Source: DATEVL01 sp035471625 (GTDB taxonomy: Bacteria; Chloroflexota; Anaerolineae; Anaerolineales; E44-bin32). From it: a DNA stretch of 6,480 nt. The stretch covers positions 1-6,480 of the forward strand of contig DATIPT010000091.1 of assembly GCA_035471625.1 (NCBI GenBank). Direction: 5' to 3'. The notes under the pieces were generated by a model. The model was not told the DNA's origin and ran no database searches. It was given only the letters and a program-made list of their open reading frames with translations. A program made the position numbers and the translations under genes. Below, piece after piece: positions 1 to 6,480 of this stretch; the stretch's first letter is position 1, and the number at the start of each line of letters is the position of its first letter.

Positions 1-1
1 C

Positions 2-538
2 ACCTTCTACGGCTCGGCCTACAACGCCGGAGTCCTGCCCCTGACAACGCGCCAGTTCCAGGATGCCGGACAAACCTGGAAGGCGTACAACGAGGGGCGC
101 GCCGCAAGCGCCGTCGCCCCGCTGAGTGCGTGGATGGCCAAGCCTGGGGAGTCAGCGGCGGTACCGCTCCCGACGCGCGAGGCCGACGGGACCTGCCTGA
201 CGACGAGCTGGTCGTGGGCAGTCGTCACCCGCAAGGATCTGGCACAGGAAGCGACCGTGGATCTCGTCGAATGGCTGAGTGATCCCTTCTTCCTCGGCCC
301 CTGGAGTCACGCGCTGGGAATGCTCCCCCCGAATCAGTTTGCGCTTGAAGCCTGGCCGGATGGACCCGGCTCGACCCTCGCCGGCCAGCTGGTGCGCATC
401 GCCCAGCCGATGCCCGTGGACGCCGTGCTCGATGTGGCCGGTCCGGCAATCCAGACCGCCGTCGATGACGTTCTGAGCGGCGCGATGTCACCCCAGGAAG
501 CCGCCCTGCAGGCTGCGACGGAGATCGGCGGCCGCTAG
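2..538 (+). CDS. ABC transporter extracellular solute-binding protein (family 1, sugar type), C-terminal part; 5' end outside the window
   Basis: The reading frame is open from base 2 to the TAG at 536-538, giving 178 residues with no start in view; ATG 134 is internal, because the protein-like sequence continues unbroken upstream of it. I see the usual C-terminal pattern of family 1 (MalE/UgpB-like) binding proteins: a W-x-x-Y-N-x-G stretch at about visible residues 26-32, a proline-rich loop (VPLPTREADG, 54-63) followed by a tryptophan-rich strand (SWSWAVVT, 69-76), then a helix in which residues are replaced during binding-lobe closure (DLVEWLSDP), the conserved GMLPPN turn (106-111), and the end motif DDVLSGAMSPQEAALQAA (155-172). 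In this family the protein sits outside the membrane, usually as a lipoprotein, and delivers a sugar to two permeases and an ATPase. None of those partners is in view on its right side, so any would lie to the left. The substrate cannot be told from this part. The signal peptide would be off-window. Confidence 0.85.
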   Translation, partial: TFYGSAYNAGVLPLTTRQFQDAGQTWKAYNEGRAASAVAPLSAWMAKPGESAAVPLPTREADGTCLTTSWSWAVVTRKDLAQEATVDLVEWLSDPFFLGPWSHALGMLPPNQFALEAWPDGPGSTLAGQLVRIAQPMPVDAVLDVAGPAIQTAVDDVLSGAMSPQEAALQAATEIGGR

Positions 539-553
539 GCGGCAGCCCAGGTT

Positions 554-557
554 GAGG
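554..557 (+). promoter_or_regulatory. Weak ribosome binding site of the phosphohexomutase gene
   Basis: GAGG lies 4 bases before ATG 562. It is short and slightly close to the start, but it is the only purine-rich match in the 23-base gap and it supports ATG 562, which also gives the expected family N-terminus. Confidence 0.5.
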
Positions 558-561
558 TTCC

Positions 562-2022
562 ATGTCGATCCATTTCGGCACCGACGGTTGGCGCGGGGTC
601 ATCTCCGACACCTTCACCTTCTCGAACCTGCGCCAAGTCACCCAGGCCATCGCCGACGCGGTGGCGTCCGACGAGTGGTCCAACGGCCCGACGGAGTCGG
701 CGGCACAGGCCGACCGGATGGTGGTCGGCTTCGACACCCGTTTTCTTTCCGACCGCTACGCCGTCGAGGCGTCGCGGGTCCTGGCCGCCAACGGTTTCAA
801 AGTTCACCTGACCAGCGCCGACGTCTCCACCCCGCTGCTCTCCTTCGCGGTGCGGGACCTCGGCGCCATCGCCGGGCTGATGATCACAGCTTCGCACAAC
901 GCCCCGCGCTACAACGGGGTGAAGCTCAAAGCGGCCTATGGCGGATCGGCACTCCCTGAGCAATGCCGCCGGGTCGAGATCTATCTCACCGACAATGAGA
1001 ACCGCGGCCGCGGCCCGAATCTGATGGACTACGACGTGGCCAAGAAGCAGGGCCTGATCCAGCGCTTCAACCCGACACCTCCCTATGATGCTCACCTGCG
1101 CCGGCTGATCGACTTCGACCGGATCGCCGAGCGGCCGTCACGAGTCGTGGTCGATTCAATGTTCGGTTCCGGCCGCGGTATGGTCAAGAACCTTCTGCAG
1201 GGAACCGGGTGCGAGGTCTTGGAGATCCGCGGCGAGATGAATCCAGGCTTCGGGGGGATCCACCCCGAACCGATCGCCCGCTACCTCGGGCCCCTGGCCG
1301 GCGCGATCGCCTCCGGTCACGGCGAATTTGGCCTGGCGACCGATGGCGACGGTGACCGGATCGCCGCCATGGATGGCCGGGGCCAGTTCGTCGATCCCCA
1401 CCGGATCCTTTCGCTGGCGTTGCGCTATCTGGTCGAGCAGCGCGGCTGGAAGGGGAAAGTCATCAAGACAGTCTCGACGACACAAATGGTCAACCGGCTG
1501 GCCGCCCAGTACGGCCTCGAAGTCGTCGAGACGCCGGTCGGATTCAATCACATCGCCGACTACCTCCTGCGCGGCGAGGCCCTGATCGGCGGCGAAGAGT
1601 CCGGCGGGATGGCCTTCCAGGGCCATATCCCGGAGGGGGACGGCGTGTTGATGGCGCTGTTGCTGGTCGAAATCGTCGCCGCCATCGGGGCGCCTTTGGA
1701 AGAGTTGGTGGCCGACCTGCTGAAGCAGGCCGGACCCTCCCATTATGAGCGGCTTGATCTGCGGCTGTCGGCGCCGGTCGCCAAGGCGCGCATGGTCGAG
1801 CGACTGGTCCAGGACGCCCCGGCCTCGATCGGGGGCATCCCCGTGGCTTCGGTCAACGCTCTCGATGGCGTGAAGTACATCCTCGATGACGAGTCGTGGT
1901 TGTTGATCCGGCCTTCAGGGACCGAGCCGGTCCTGCGCGTCTACGCCGAGGCGCGCGAGCCGGAGATGGTCGAGGCGTTGTTGGCCCACGGTCGAGGCCT
2001 GGCCGAGGCACGACCGGGGTAG
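562..2022 (+). CDS. Phosphoglucomutase/phosphomannomutase family protein (alpha-D-phosphohexomutase)
   Basis: The product is a 486-residue cytoplasmic enzyme that interconverts hexose 6-phosphate and hexose 1-phosphate through a phosphoserine and a bisphosphate intermediate. This is the entry step to NDP-sugars and glycan synthesis. All four domain signatures are present in order: the N-terminal FGTDGWRG (5-12), the active-site loop TASHN (109-113) with catalytic Ser111, the metal loop DGDGDR (261-266), the sugar-recognition loop GEESGG (344-349), and the phosphate-binding loop RPSGTEP (450-456). The length is at the upper end of normal for the family (about 450-480), and nothing looks truncated. 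ATG 562 is chosen because the family N-terminal motif begins four residues later. The gene starts 23 bases after the solute-binding protein gene, so an operon is likely. Whether glucose, mannose or glucosamine is preferred cannot be read from the sequence. The GEESGG loop fits PGM/PMM better than the GEQSGH loop usual in GlmM, so no symbol is given. Confidence 0.95.
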   Translation: MSIHFGTDGWRGVISDTFTFSNLRQVTQAIADAVASDEWSNGPTESAAQADRMVVGFDTRFLSDRYAVEASRVLAANGFKVHLTSADVSTPLLSFAVRDLGAIAGLMITASHNAPRYNGVKLKAAYGGSALPEQCRRVEIYLTDNENRGRGPNLMDYDVAKKQGLIQRFNPTPPYDAHLRRLIDFDRIAERPSRVVVDSMFGSGRGMVKNLLQGTGCEVLEIRGEMNPGFGGIHPEPIARYLGPLAGAIASGHGEFGLATDGDGDRIAAMDGRGQFVDPHRILSLALRYLVEQRGWKGKVIKTVSTTQMVNRLAAQYGLEVVETPVGFNHIADYLLRGEALIGGEESGGMAFQGHIPEGDGVLMALLLVEIVAAIGAPLEELVADLLKQAGPSHYERLDLRLSAPVAKARMVERLVQDAPASIGGIPVASVNALDGVKYILDDESWLLIRPSGTEPVLRVYAEAREPEMVEALLAHGRGLAEARPG

Positions 2023-2090
2023 TCCTCTCGCTTCGTCCGACACGCATCCCCCGCTGGCCGTGCGGCCCTCCACTCCCAAGTGCAATGCAG

Positions 2091-2123
2091 GCCGATTGGC
2101 GTGTACCGATCCTGCAGATCGGC
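2091..2123. repeat. Overlapping inverted repeats in the convergent junction; weak candidate terminator
   Basis: CCGATC (2106-2111) and GATCGG (2117-2122) form a 6-bp stem with a 5-base loop. GCCGAT (2091-2096) can instead pair with ATCGGC (2118-2123), so the two foldings exclude each other. The element sits in the 107-base gap (2023-2129) between the convergent mutase and membrane-protein genes, where terminators are expected. There is no T-run after the stem on either strand, so a standard intrinsic terminator is not supported. I see nothing else in the gap. Confidence 0.25.
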
Positions 2124-2129
2124 GAAACG

Positions 2130-3878
2130 CTAGTCCTTGAGAAGGTAGACCTGCTGGCCCTCAAGCTCGGCTACCTGCTCAATGCCGGCGGCGGCGAGAG
2201 CCAGTTGGACATCGTCCAGTGCGTGGATCTCCTGGTACCACGCCATGTCGACAACGATATAGCGGACTCCGAGGCTGCGGAGGAGATCCAGGCTTTCCGG
2301 TGAAGGGAACTCGTCCAGGATGGGCTTGACGGCGTTGAATTGCGGCGTTGGAAACGACCCGTACAGCCCGCCGATGTAGGGCTTCTCATGAACGAGGGTC
2401 GCGTAGAGCAGCTGTTGTTCGTCGACCTGGACAAACGGGAACTGGGCCACTGCACCGGTTGAGGGCTGTTGGCGAAGCCAGAGATCTACGGCTCGGCCCT
2501 CGACCGGGATCATGTTCCAGCGGGGAGGCAAGAAGTCAACCAACACAAGGGCCAGGAGGGCGATACCCAGCAGGGTTCCGATCCGGCGCTTCGCGCGGGA
2601 GAGGATCCATGCCACCCCGCAACCGGCAAGCACGCTCAGGAAGAGTTCGAAGTAGACGACGTATCGGGCCGGGACGCGAAGGCTCTCATAGAACGGCAGG
2701 AATCTGTAAAGAAGGTACCCGGGCATGAGAATGGAAGTCCCATCTTCCCAGTAGAGCCAGCGGAGAAACGACGGCAAGGGAAACGTGACCGACCAGCCCC
2801 CCCAGTGCAGCGTCACGCCCAGGCTCAGCACGAAAGCTACCGCGGAAGTCATGCCAAACGCCCAGGCCCGAGCCCGAAGGATTGGCGAAGATCCTCGAGG
2901 GGCCACCAAGGCGACAAGGCCCAAGAGGCAAGCGACAAAGCCGGGATAGAGCGTGTTCTCGATCCATCCGGCGCGATTGAAGTTCGCTCCGACCCACCAG
3001 CCCCACAGAGGGTGGCCCGTGAAGGGCAGGACGTAGTCGGTGGGACTGCCCGAGTACGAGATGGCAGCGTTCAGGCTTCGCACCGGGACCAAGCCAGCCC
3101 GGGCCGCCGAGATGTAGGGCGCGATGCCCACGAGCACGATCGGGAGGCTTGCCAGGCCGAAGATCGCCAATACCTTGAGGTAGATCCGCCAGGGGGTCCG
3201 CTCGCGCCGACTCAGGAGGAGGTCGAAGAGCAGGTAGCAAGCCAGCATGACCAGAGACATGTAGAAGTAGTACATCGAACTCAGCACAACCAGCCCCAAG
3301 CTGACTCCGCCGGCGACGGCCCACCTCTTCGAACGATTACCATCGTGCAATGCCAGGTCCAAGCACATGAAGGCTGCAATGACGGCGGGGGTCGCAAGAA
3401 GATTGAGGTGTCCCGCCAGGTAGTGGCTGAACCTGTAGGGGAAGAAGGCGAAGATCGTCCCCCCGATCAGGGCTCCCCAGAGGCTGCCTGTCAGGCGATA
3501 GATCCACACGAAGATCAAGAATCCGGAGAGCGCGAAGCTCAGCAGGGCCGCGACGTTGTACCCAAGAGTCGGTCCCCCGGCGAGGCTGAATGGCAGGGCC
3601 AATCCGATCACCAACGGGCTCATCTCCGTGGATGCCAGCGACCACCCCTCGGGATAGTTCAGGAGATCGGTTACCAGAGGAGATTGATGTAGCTTGAAGA
3701 CCGCCTCTTGCACCCAGCCGATGAGCCAGATGAAGTAGAGATTGTCGCCGGGCCGACTCACCGTTGCATCCGCCAACCTCGTCACCGCCGGCCAGGTCAT
3801 GACCACGGTCATCCCAAGGAAATAGGCAGCCCCAAGAACGTAGGGAAACCGTTGCGGTTCACGGACCCAGCGGATCAT
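2130..3878 (-). CDS. Polytopic membrane protein, GT-C glycosyltransferase-like / YfhO-like, with C-terminal soluble domain
   Basis: The 582-residue product begins with a transmembrane segment (about 11-30) followed by an outside loop carrying PGDNLYFIW (43-51). Asp45 is in the place where GT-C enzymes keep the acidic residue of the first loop. About ten further hydrophobic segments follow, roughly at 86-105, 107-128, 133-150, 160-178, 188-220, 233-255, 310-327, 337-355, 405-425 and 432-449. Before the last pair is the stretch ESLRVPARYVVYFELF (398-413), a pattern I know from large bacterial GT-C/YfhO-type proteins. The last 130 residues are soluble and probably outside the membrane; they carry AQFPF (478-482), HEKPYIGG (497-504) and LGVRYIVVD (536-544). 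Such proteins are thought to move sugars from polyprenyl-phosphate donors to surface glycans, lipids or proteins, but the activity of this group is mostly unproven. The gene lies 46 bases after the ATPase regulator gene and has its own good ribosome binding site. Donor and acceptor are unknown. Confidence 0.8.
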   Translation of the reverse strand: MIRWVREPQRFPYVLGAAYFLGMTVVMTWPAVTRLADATVSRPGDNLYFIWLIGWVQEAVFKLHQSPLVTDLLNYPEGWSLASTEMSPLVIGLALPFSLAGGPTLGYNVAALLSFALSGFLIFVWIYRLTGSLWGALIGGTIFAFFPYRFSHYLAGHLNLLATPAVIAAFMCLDLALHDGNRSKRWAVAGGVSLGLVVLSSMYYFYMSLVMLACYLLFDLLLSRRERTPWRIYLKVLAIFGLASLPIVLVGIAPYISAARAGLVPVRSLNAAISYSGSPTDYVLPFTGHPLWGWWVGANFNRAGWIENTLYPGFVACLLGLVALVAPRGSSPILRARAWAFGMTSAVAFVLSLGVTLHWGGWSVTFPLPSFLRWLYWEDGTSILMPGYLLYRFLPFYESLRVPARYVVYFELFLSVLAGCGVAWILSRAKRRIGTLLGIALLALVLVDFLPPRWNMIPVEGRAVDLWLRQQPSTGAVAQFPFVQVDEQQLLYATLVHEKPYIGGLYGSFPTPQFNAVKPILDEFPSPESLDLLRSLGVRYIVVDMAWYQEIHALDDVQLALAAAGIEQVAELEGQQVYLLKD

Positions 3879-3883
3879 GCATT

Positions 3884-3889
3884 CCTCTT
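3884..3889 (-). promoter_or_regulatory. Ribosome binding site of the 582-residue membrane protein gene
   Basis: On the - strand AAGAGG ends 5 bases before ATG 3878. It is the best Shine-Dalgarno match in the window and it fixes this start. Confidence 0.65.
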
Positions 3890-3924
3890 GGCGCGCGGCC
3901 TTGGATCGAGTGTGTGCCCCGGTT

Positions 3925-5241
3925 CTATCCGGAGGCCAGCGATCGAGTCACCAACTTGTACCCCCGCCCTCGCTGAGTCAATAGGTAGCGCGGGGCGCTG
4001 GGATCGGCTTCGATCTTTGCCCGCAGGCGGCTGACGAGCTTCTCCACGCGGGCGTCATCGACATCCCCCAGATAGTCTTCCCCCCACACCGCAGTCACGA
4101 TGGCGTACTTGTCCGTGATCTTGTCCCGCCGCTCGTCGAGCAGCCGCAGCAGCCGGAACTCGAGATCGGTCAGCACCGGGATCCGGACCCCGTCGACCCA
4201 GACGTCACCCGAGTCGGGGTCGAGGTGGATCCCCTCCTGGACCACGGGGGATCCGCGAAGACGGCGCACGGCGAAACTGGCGATGAGGGGGGATACGATC
4301 TCACCATCCCGCGTCACACCAACGGCTTCCAAGCGGGCGAGCGCACCCGGCGCCACACCCTCACTACCCCGATCGGCCAGCGTCGTCAGCGCCTGCTGCT
4401 CTTCCCCCGTCAGTTGCCCCCAGATCTTGAGGCACTCCACTCGAACCTGCGGGTGGTGCGCTGTCCGCCGGGAGAGGTCGTCGACACCACCACCGATGGC
4501 CGCCTGCGCCGACGCAATCAGCAAGCCCGGATGACCGCCTGCCAGCGCAAGACAGGCTTTTCGCAGGGCGGTCTCAGCCCGGCCGGGGAGGAACCGATCC
4601 AGGAGGACCTGGCCTTCTTCCTCCGTCAGCGGCGGCATCAGATAGGTCGACCGGATGAAGAGTTCGGCAAACTCATCTTCATAGTCCCGACCCCGAAGCT
4701 CGCGCAGCCCGCGAGTGGTCGCCGTGACGATCGTCAATTGCTCGCTGAACCGATCGTAGAGCGCCCGCAGATTCAGCAGGGCGCGGTCATCCAACGCGGT
4801 ATAGACCTCATCGAATTCATCCAAGAGAAGCGCAAGGTCCTCCCCAAGCTGATCGCAGAGTTCGTGCAGAGCCAGGTTGAAGGAAAGCGAGGCGGCAAAG
4901 GATGAGTCGGCATCGGTGATCCCCTCATGATGCATGCGCAGCGACGCTGGCAGCGGCTCAGCCGAGTCGGGCGGGAAACCCTCGAGAACGGAACGAACCA
5001 CGACTTCGTAGAAGGCCTGGGCCGACAATGCGACGGCGCGGTTGCAGTCGACCAGGATGATCCGGACCGGCCGGCCGGTTTGTTCCCGGTACCGCTGGGC
5101 GGCGTCGGGAGTGGCCAGAGCCCGCATCAAAGTCGACTTGCCGCTGTTGCTCAGGCCATTGACCGCGCAACAACGCCCGGCGGCAAGGTCAGCCAGCAAC
5201 GGATCGGCGATCGAAGGAAACGGAAGGGAGAGCATCCTCAA
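3925..5241 (-). CDS. P-loop ATPase fused to a C-terminal OmpR/PhoB-type winged-helix DNA-binding domain; probable transcription regulator
   Basis: The 438-residue soluble protein has two parts. Residues about 1-250 are a P-loop ATPase: Walker A GLSNSGKS (29-36, Lys35), Walker B ALLLDEFDE (137-145, Asp141/Glu142), a strand IVTATTRG (171-178) where a sensor residue is expected, and GGHPGLL (235-241), typical of STAND/archaeal-type ATPases. A helical linker (about 260-330) resembles the small winged-helix region that follows many such ATPases. Residues about 336-433 are a Trans_reg_C winged helix: a beta-strand start (VWVDGVRIPVLT), the first helices (FRLLRLLDE), the recognition-helix area (ARVEKLVSRLRAKIE, 397-411) and the wing ending RGRGYKLV (424-431). 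There is no receiver domain and no membrane segment, so this is not a normal response regulator; nucleotide state or a bound partner may control DNA binding (inference). Two adjacent cysteines (24-25) come just before the P-loop. The start is TTG 5241, or less likely ATG 5235. The gene lies between two membrane-protein genes on the same strand. Confidence 0.85.
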   Translation of the reverse strand: MRMLSLPFPSIADPLLADLAAGRCCAVNGLSNSGKSTLMRALATPDAAQRYREQTGRPVRIILVDCNRAVALSAQAFYEVVVRSVLEGFPPDSAEPLPASLRMHHEGITDADSSFAASLSFNLALHELCDQLGEDLALLLDEFDEVYTALDDRALLNLRALYDRFSEQLTIVTATTRGLRELRGRDYEDEFAELFIRSTYLMPPLTEEEGQVLLDRFLPGRAETALRKACLALAGGHPGLLIASAQAAIGGGVDDLSRRTAHHPQVRVECLKIWGQLTGEEQQALTTLADRGSEGVAPGALARLEAVGVTRDGEIVSPLIASFAVRRLRGSPVVQEGIHLDPDSGDVWVDGVRIPVLTDLEFRLLRLLDERRDKITDKYAIVTAVWGEDYLGDVDDARVEKLVSRLRAKIEADPSAPRYLLTQRGRGYKLVTRSLASG

Positions 5242-5246
5242 GTCGA

Positions 5247-5250
5247 CTCC
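5247..5250 (-). promoter_or_regulatory. Ribosome binding site that bears on the start of the ATPase regulator
   Basis: On the - strand GGAG ends 5 bases before TTG 5241 and 11 bases before ATG 5235. A second GAGG (5236-5239) directly touches ATG 5235, too close to serve it. The spacing favours the TTG start, which adds only two residues (M-R) to the protein. Confidence 0.45.
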
Positions 5251-5278
5251 AGGATTCGCAGATCCAAATTCCGGTCTA

Positions 5279-6480
5279 TCACTTTCCCAGATTGCTCAGG
5301 AAAGCCCACAAAGTGGGATTGTAGTCGTCAATCCGTGAGGCAGGCCCGCCAACTCCAAGTAGGATACTTGTGGCAACCGACGCTGCAGCGAGTACAAGGA
5401 TCAGAACAGCAGAAAGAGGACCGAGAATCGGGCGTCCTCTATTCACGGCGTGAAACTCCCATGCGCCAAGTACGGCCGGAATGATCAGGAATGGCGAGAA
5501 GTCCATCATGAACCGATTTGCCACATGTCGATACGCCAGGATCAGCAAACCGGTCATTCCGGCCGCAAGCAGCATGGAAAGAGAGATCCTTTCCAGATCT
5601 CTTCGGTCACGGAAGCTCTGGGGCCTGGCGGTCGACCCATTCTGCTCACCCGGCGGGGCACCACAAGCCCGCCGTACTACCCACAACAGCCCGAACAGCG
5701 AGAACGGAACAGCCAGAAGAAGACCGTTAATCTCTTCTACGGAGTATGCATCTGGGATTTCGGCGGCTCTCAGGAAAGCCCTGACCGACAGAGATTCTCC
5801 CCTCTGCACCTCCAAGAAGGGGAACTCGGCCCCGATCTTGAAGGGCCAGACGCCATAGTAGATCAGATTCGGTGCGACATAGCGGACGCTGAAGATCCCC
5901 CCGTCTCTTGCGATCGCCGTGTAGTCCCAGTTCGGCGTCAACTGGAGCTGGAGGCCTGTTTCCGCGGCACGGCCAAAGCGAGCAAAGTTGTAGGCTCCAA
6001 GGGAGGTGACGATCAGCACAAATGGGAGGCCAATGGCTACACCAAGGCGGAGTCGACGGGCTGTGGAGGCCTCAGATTTCATGGCACCGACCGCCGTCAA
6101 TAGAACGCAGACAAGAACCGCAGGCGCGAGCGTGTAGCGTGAGCCTATTGCCAAGGACCAAAGGACCGCCGCCAGAGCCGACCTGCGCCAGTCAATCTCG
6201 GTTCCTAGGACAACCGGAAATGCGACGAGCAGGCCGCCAACAAGACAGGCCTGCCCCCAGGCAATGGCAGCTACATAGATGTCAGGATAGCTTAGGTTCC
6301 AGAGCACCGGATGGACGACCGCTGCCACGACCAGCCCGACCCCCAACAGCCAAGTGGGCAGTCCTGAGTAGTGCCGATCCCGCAGAGCAACGAGAATGGC
6401 CGTCGTGAAAAGCAGGGAAAGCATGTGCCCGACAAACGCTAGTTGCGGGTCTCCCGCTGCACTCCCAGAAACGAGTTCCC
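5279..6480 (-). CDS. Polytopic membrane protein, GT-C glycosyltransferase-like; N-terminal part outside the window
   Basis: The frame is open from the right edge (first whole codon at 6478) to the TGA at 5279, giving 399 visible residues. ATG 6424 is probably internal: the 18 codons before it read on without a stop, and residues around it form part of a membrane segment (FVGHMLSLLFTTAILVAL). About nine hydrophobic segments follow, roughly at visible residues 16-33, 43-60, 70-91, 101-130, 145-163, 252-268, 298-316, 330-342 and 355-374. The stretch YNFARFG (163-169) followed by ETGLQLQL, and ANRFMMDFSPFL (320-331), match patterns I know from GT39-like membrane glycosyltransferases (compare the usual RY..DF.P near the end). 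The catalytic acidic loop would be off-window, so activity cannot be judged. The gene ends 37 bases before the regulator gene, so co-transcription is likely. Its GC content appears lower than that of the mutase. A non-enzymatic membrane protein of the same fold remains possible. Confidence 0.75.
   Translation of the reverse strand, partial: ELVSGSAAGDPQLAFVGHMLSLLFTTAILVALRDRHYSGLPTWLLGVGLVVAAVVHPVLWNLSYPDIYVAAIAWGQACLVGGLLVAFPVVLGTEIDWRRSALAAVLWSLAIGSRYTLAPAVLVCVLLTAVGAMKSEASTARRLRLGVAIGLPFVLIVTSLGAYNFARFGRAAETGLQLQLTPNWDYTAIARDGGIFSVRYVAPNLIYYGVWPFKIGAEFPFLEVQRGESLSVRAFLRAAEIPDAYSVEEINGLLLAVPFSLFGLLWVVRRACGAPPGEQNGSTARPQSFRDRRDLERISLSMLLAAGMTGLLILAYRHVANRFMMDFSPFLIIPAVLGAWEFHAVNRGRPILGPLSAVLILVLAAASVATSILLGVGGPASRIDDYNPTLWAFLSNLGK

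Noticed and set aside
134..538. Treating ATG 134 as a gene start giving a 134-residue protein
   Set aside because: The binding-protein pattern continues upstream of this ATG in the same open frame to the window edge, so the gene is a left-truncated longer one.
535..1743. - strand open frames of 186 and 195 codons opposite the mutase
   Set aside because: The mutase on the + strand has every family motif across the full length; these frames show no motifs and are antisense shadows.
2469..3692. Long + strand open frame (407 codons) opposite the 582-residue membrane protein gene
   Set aside because: Its translation is rich in Gln, Arg, Glu, Pro and Gly with no hydrophobic core or recognisable domain, which is what the complement of a hydrophobic gene in GC-rich DNA gives. 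The - strand frame has clear family patterns and a good ribosome binding site.
4225..5484. + strand open frames of 226 and 185 codons opposite the regulator
   Set aside because: They lie opposite the well-supported regulator and end of the membrane gene, show no domain and have no convincing ribosome binding site.
5279..6424. Treating ATG 6424 as the true start of the right-hand membrane gene
   Set aside because: The Met falls inside a hydrophobic segment and the frame stays open for the 18 codons to the edge, so the real start is probably beyond 6480.
1..6480. Search by eye for CRISPR repeats, tRNA-like cloverleafs, IS ends with transposase, toxin-antitoxin or anti-phage cassettes
   Set aside because: No regularly spaced repeats, tRNA signatures, transposase motifs or defence-type effector domains were seen. 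The ATPase alone resembles STAND proteins, but it carries a DNA-binding domain and no effector, so a defence role is not supported.

Overview
The window looks like a piece of a high-GC bacterial chromosome. The proteins resemble those common in Chloroflexota (Anaerolineae-like lineages): a family 1 sugar-binding lipoprotein, a FGTDGWRG-type phosphohexomutase, large polytopic GT-C-like proteins, and an ATPase fused to an OmpR-type winged helix. This assignment rests on general familiarity with the families, not on a search. No rRNA, tRNA, CRISPR array, insertion sequence or integration site was seen.

Left part, + strand (1-2022). The C-terminal part of an ABC-transporter solute-binding protein runs in from the left edge and stops at 538. 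A complete phosphoglucomutase/phosphomannomutase gene (562-2022) starts 23 bases later, so the two are probably co-transcribed. Together they suggest sugar uptake followed by interconversion of hexose 6-phosphate and hexose 1-phosphate.

Junction (2023-2129). This is a 107-base gap between convergent genes. It contains overlapping short inverted repeats but no T-run.

Right part, - strand (2130-6480). Three genes lie head to tail, transcribed from right to left, with gaps of 37 and 46 bases. They are a polytopic GT-C-like membrane protein whose start lies beyond the right edge, a 438-residue P-loop ATPase with a C-terminal OmpR/PhoB-type DNA-binding domain, and a 582-residue polytopic GT-C/YfhO-like protein with a soluble C-terminal domain. 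The tight spacing suggests one transcription unit. The two membrane proteins would most simply act in transfer of lipid-linked sugars to surface glycans or glycolipids, and the ATPase-winged-helix protein could be a one-component regulator of the same locus. The mutase on the opposite strand could supply sugar 1-phosphates for such glycans, but that link is inference only.

Most of the window is ordinary. The part most worth a second look is the ATPase-winged-helix fusion placed between two membrane glycosyltransferase-like genes.
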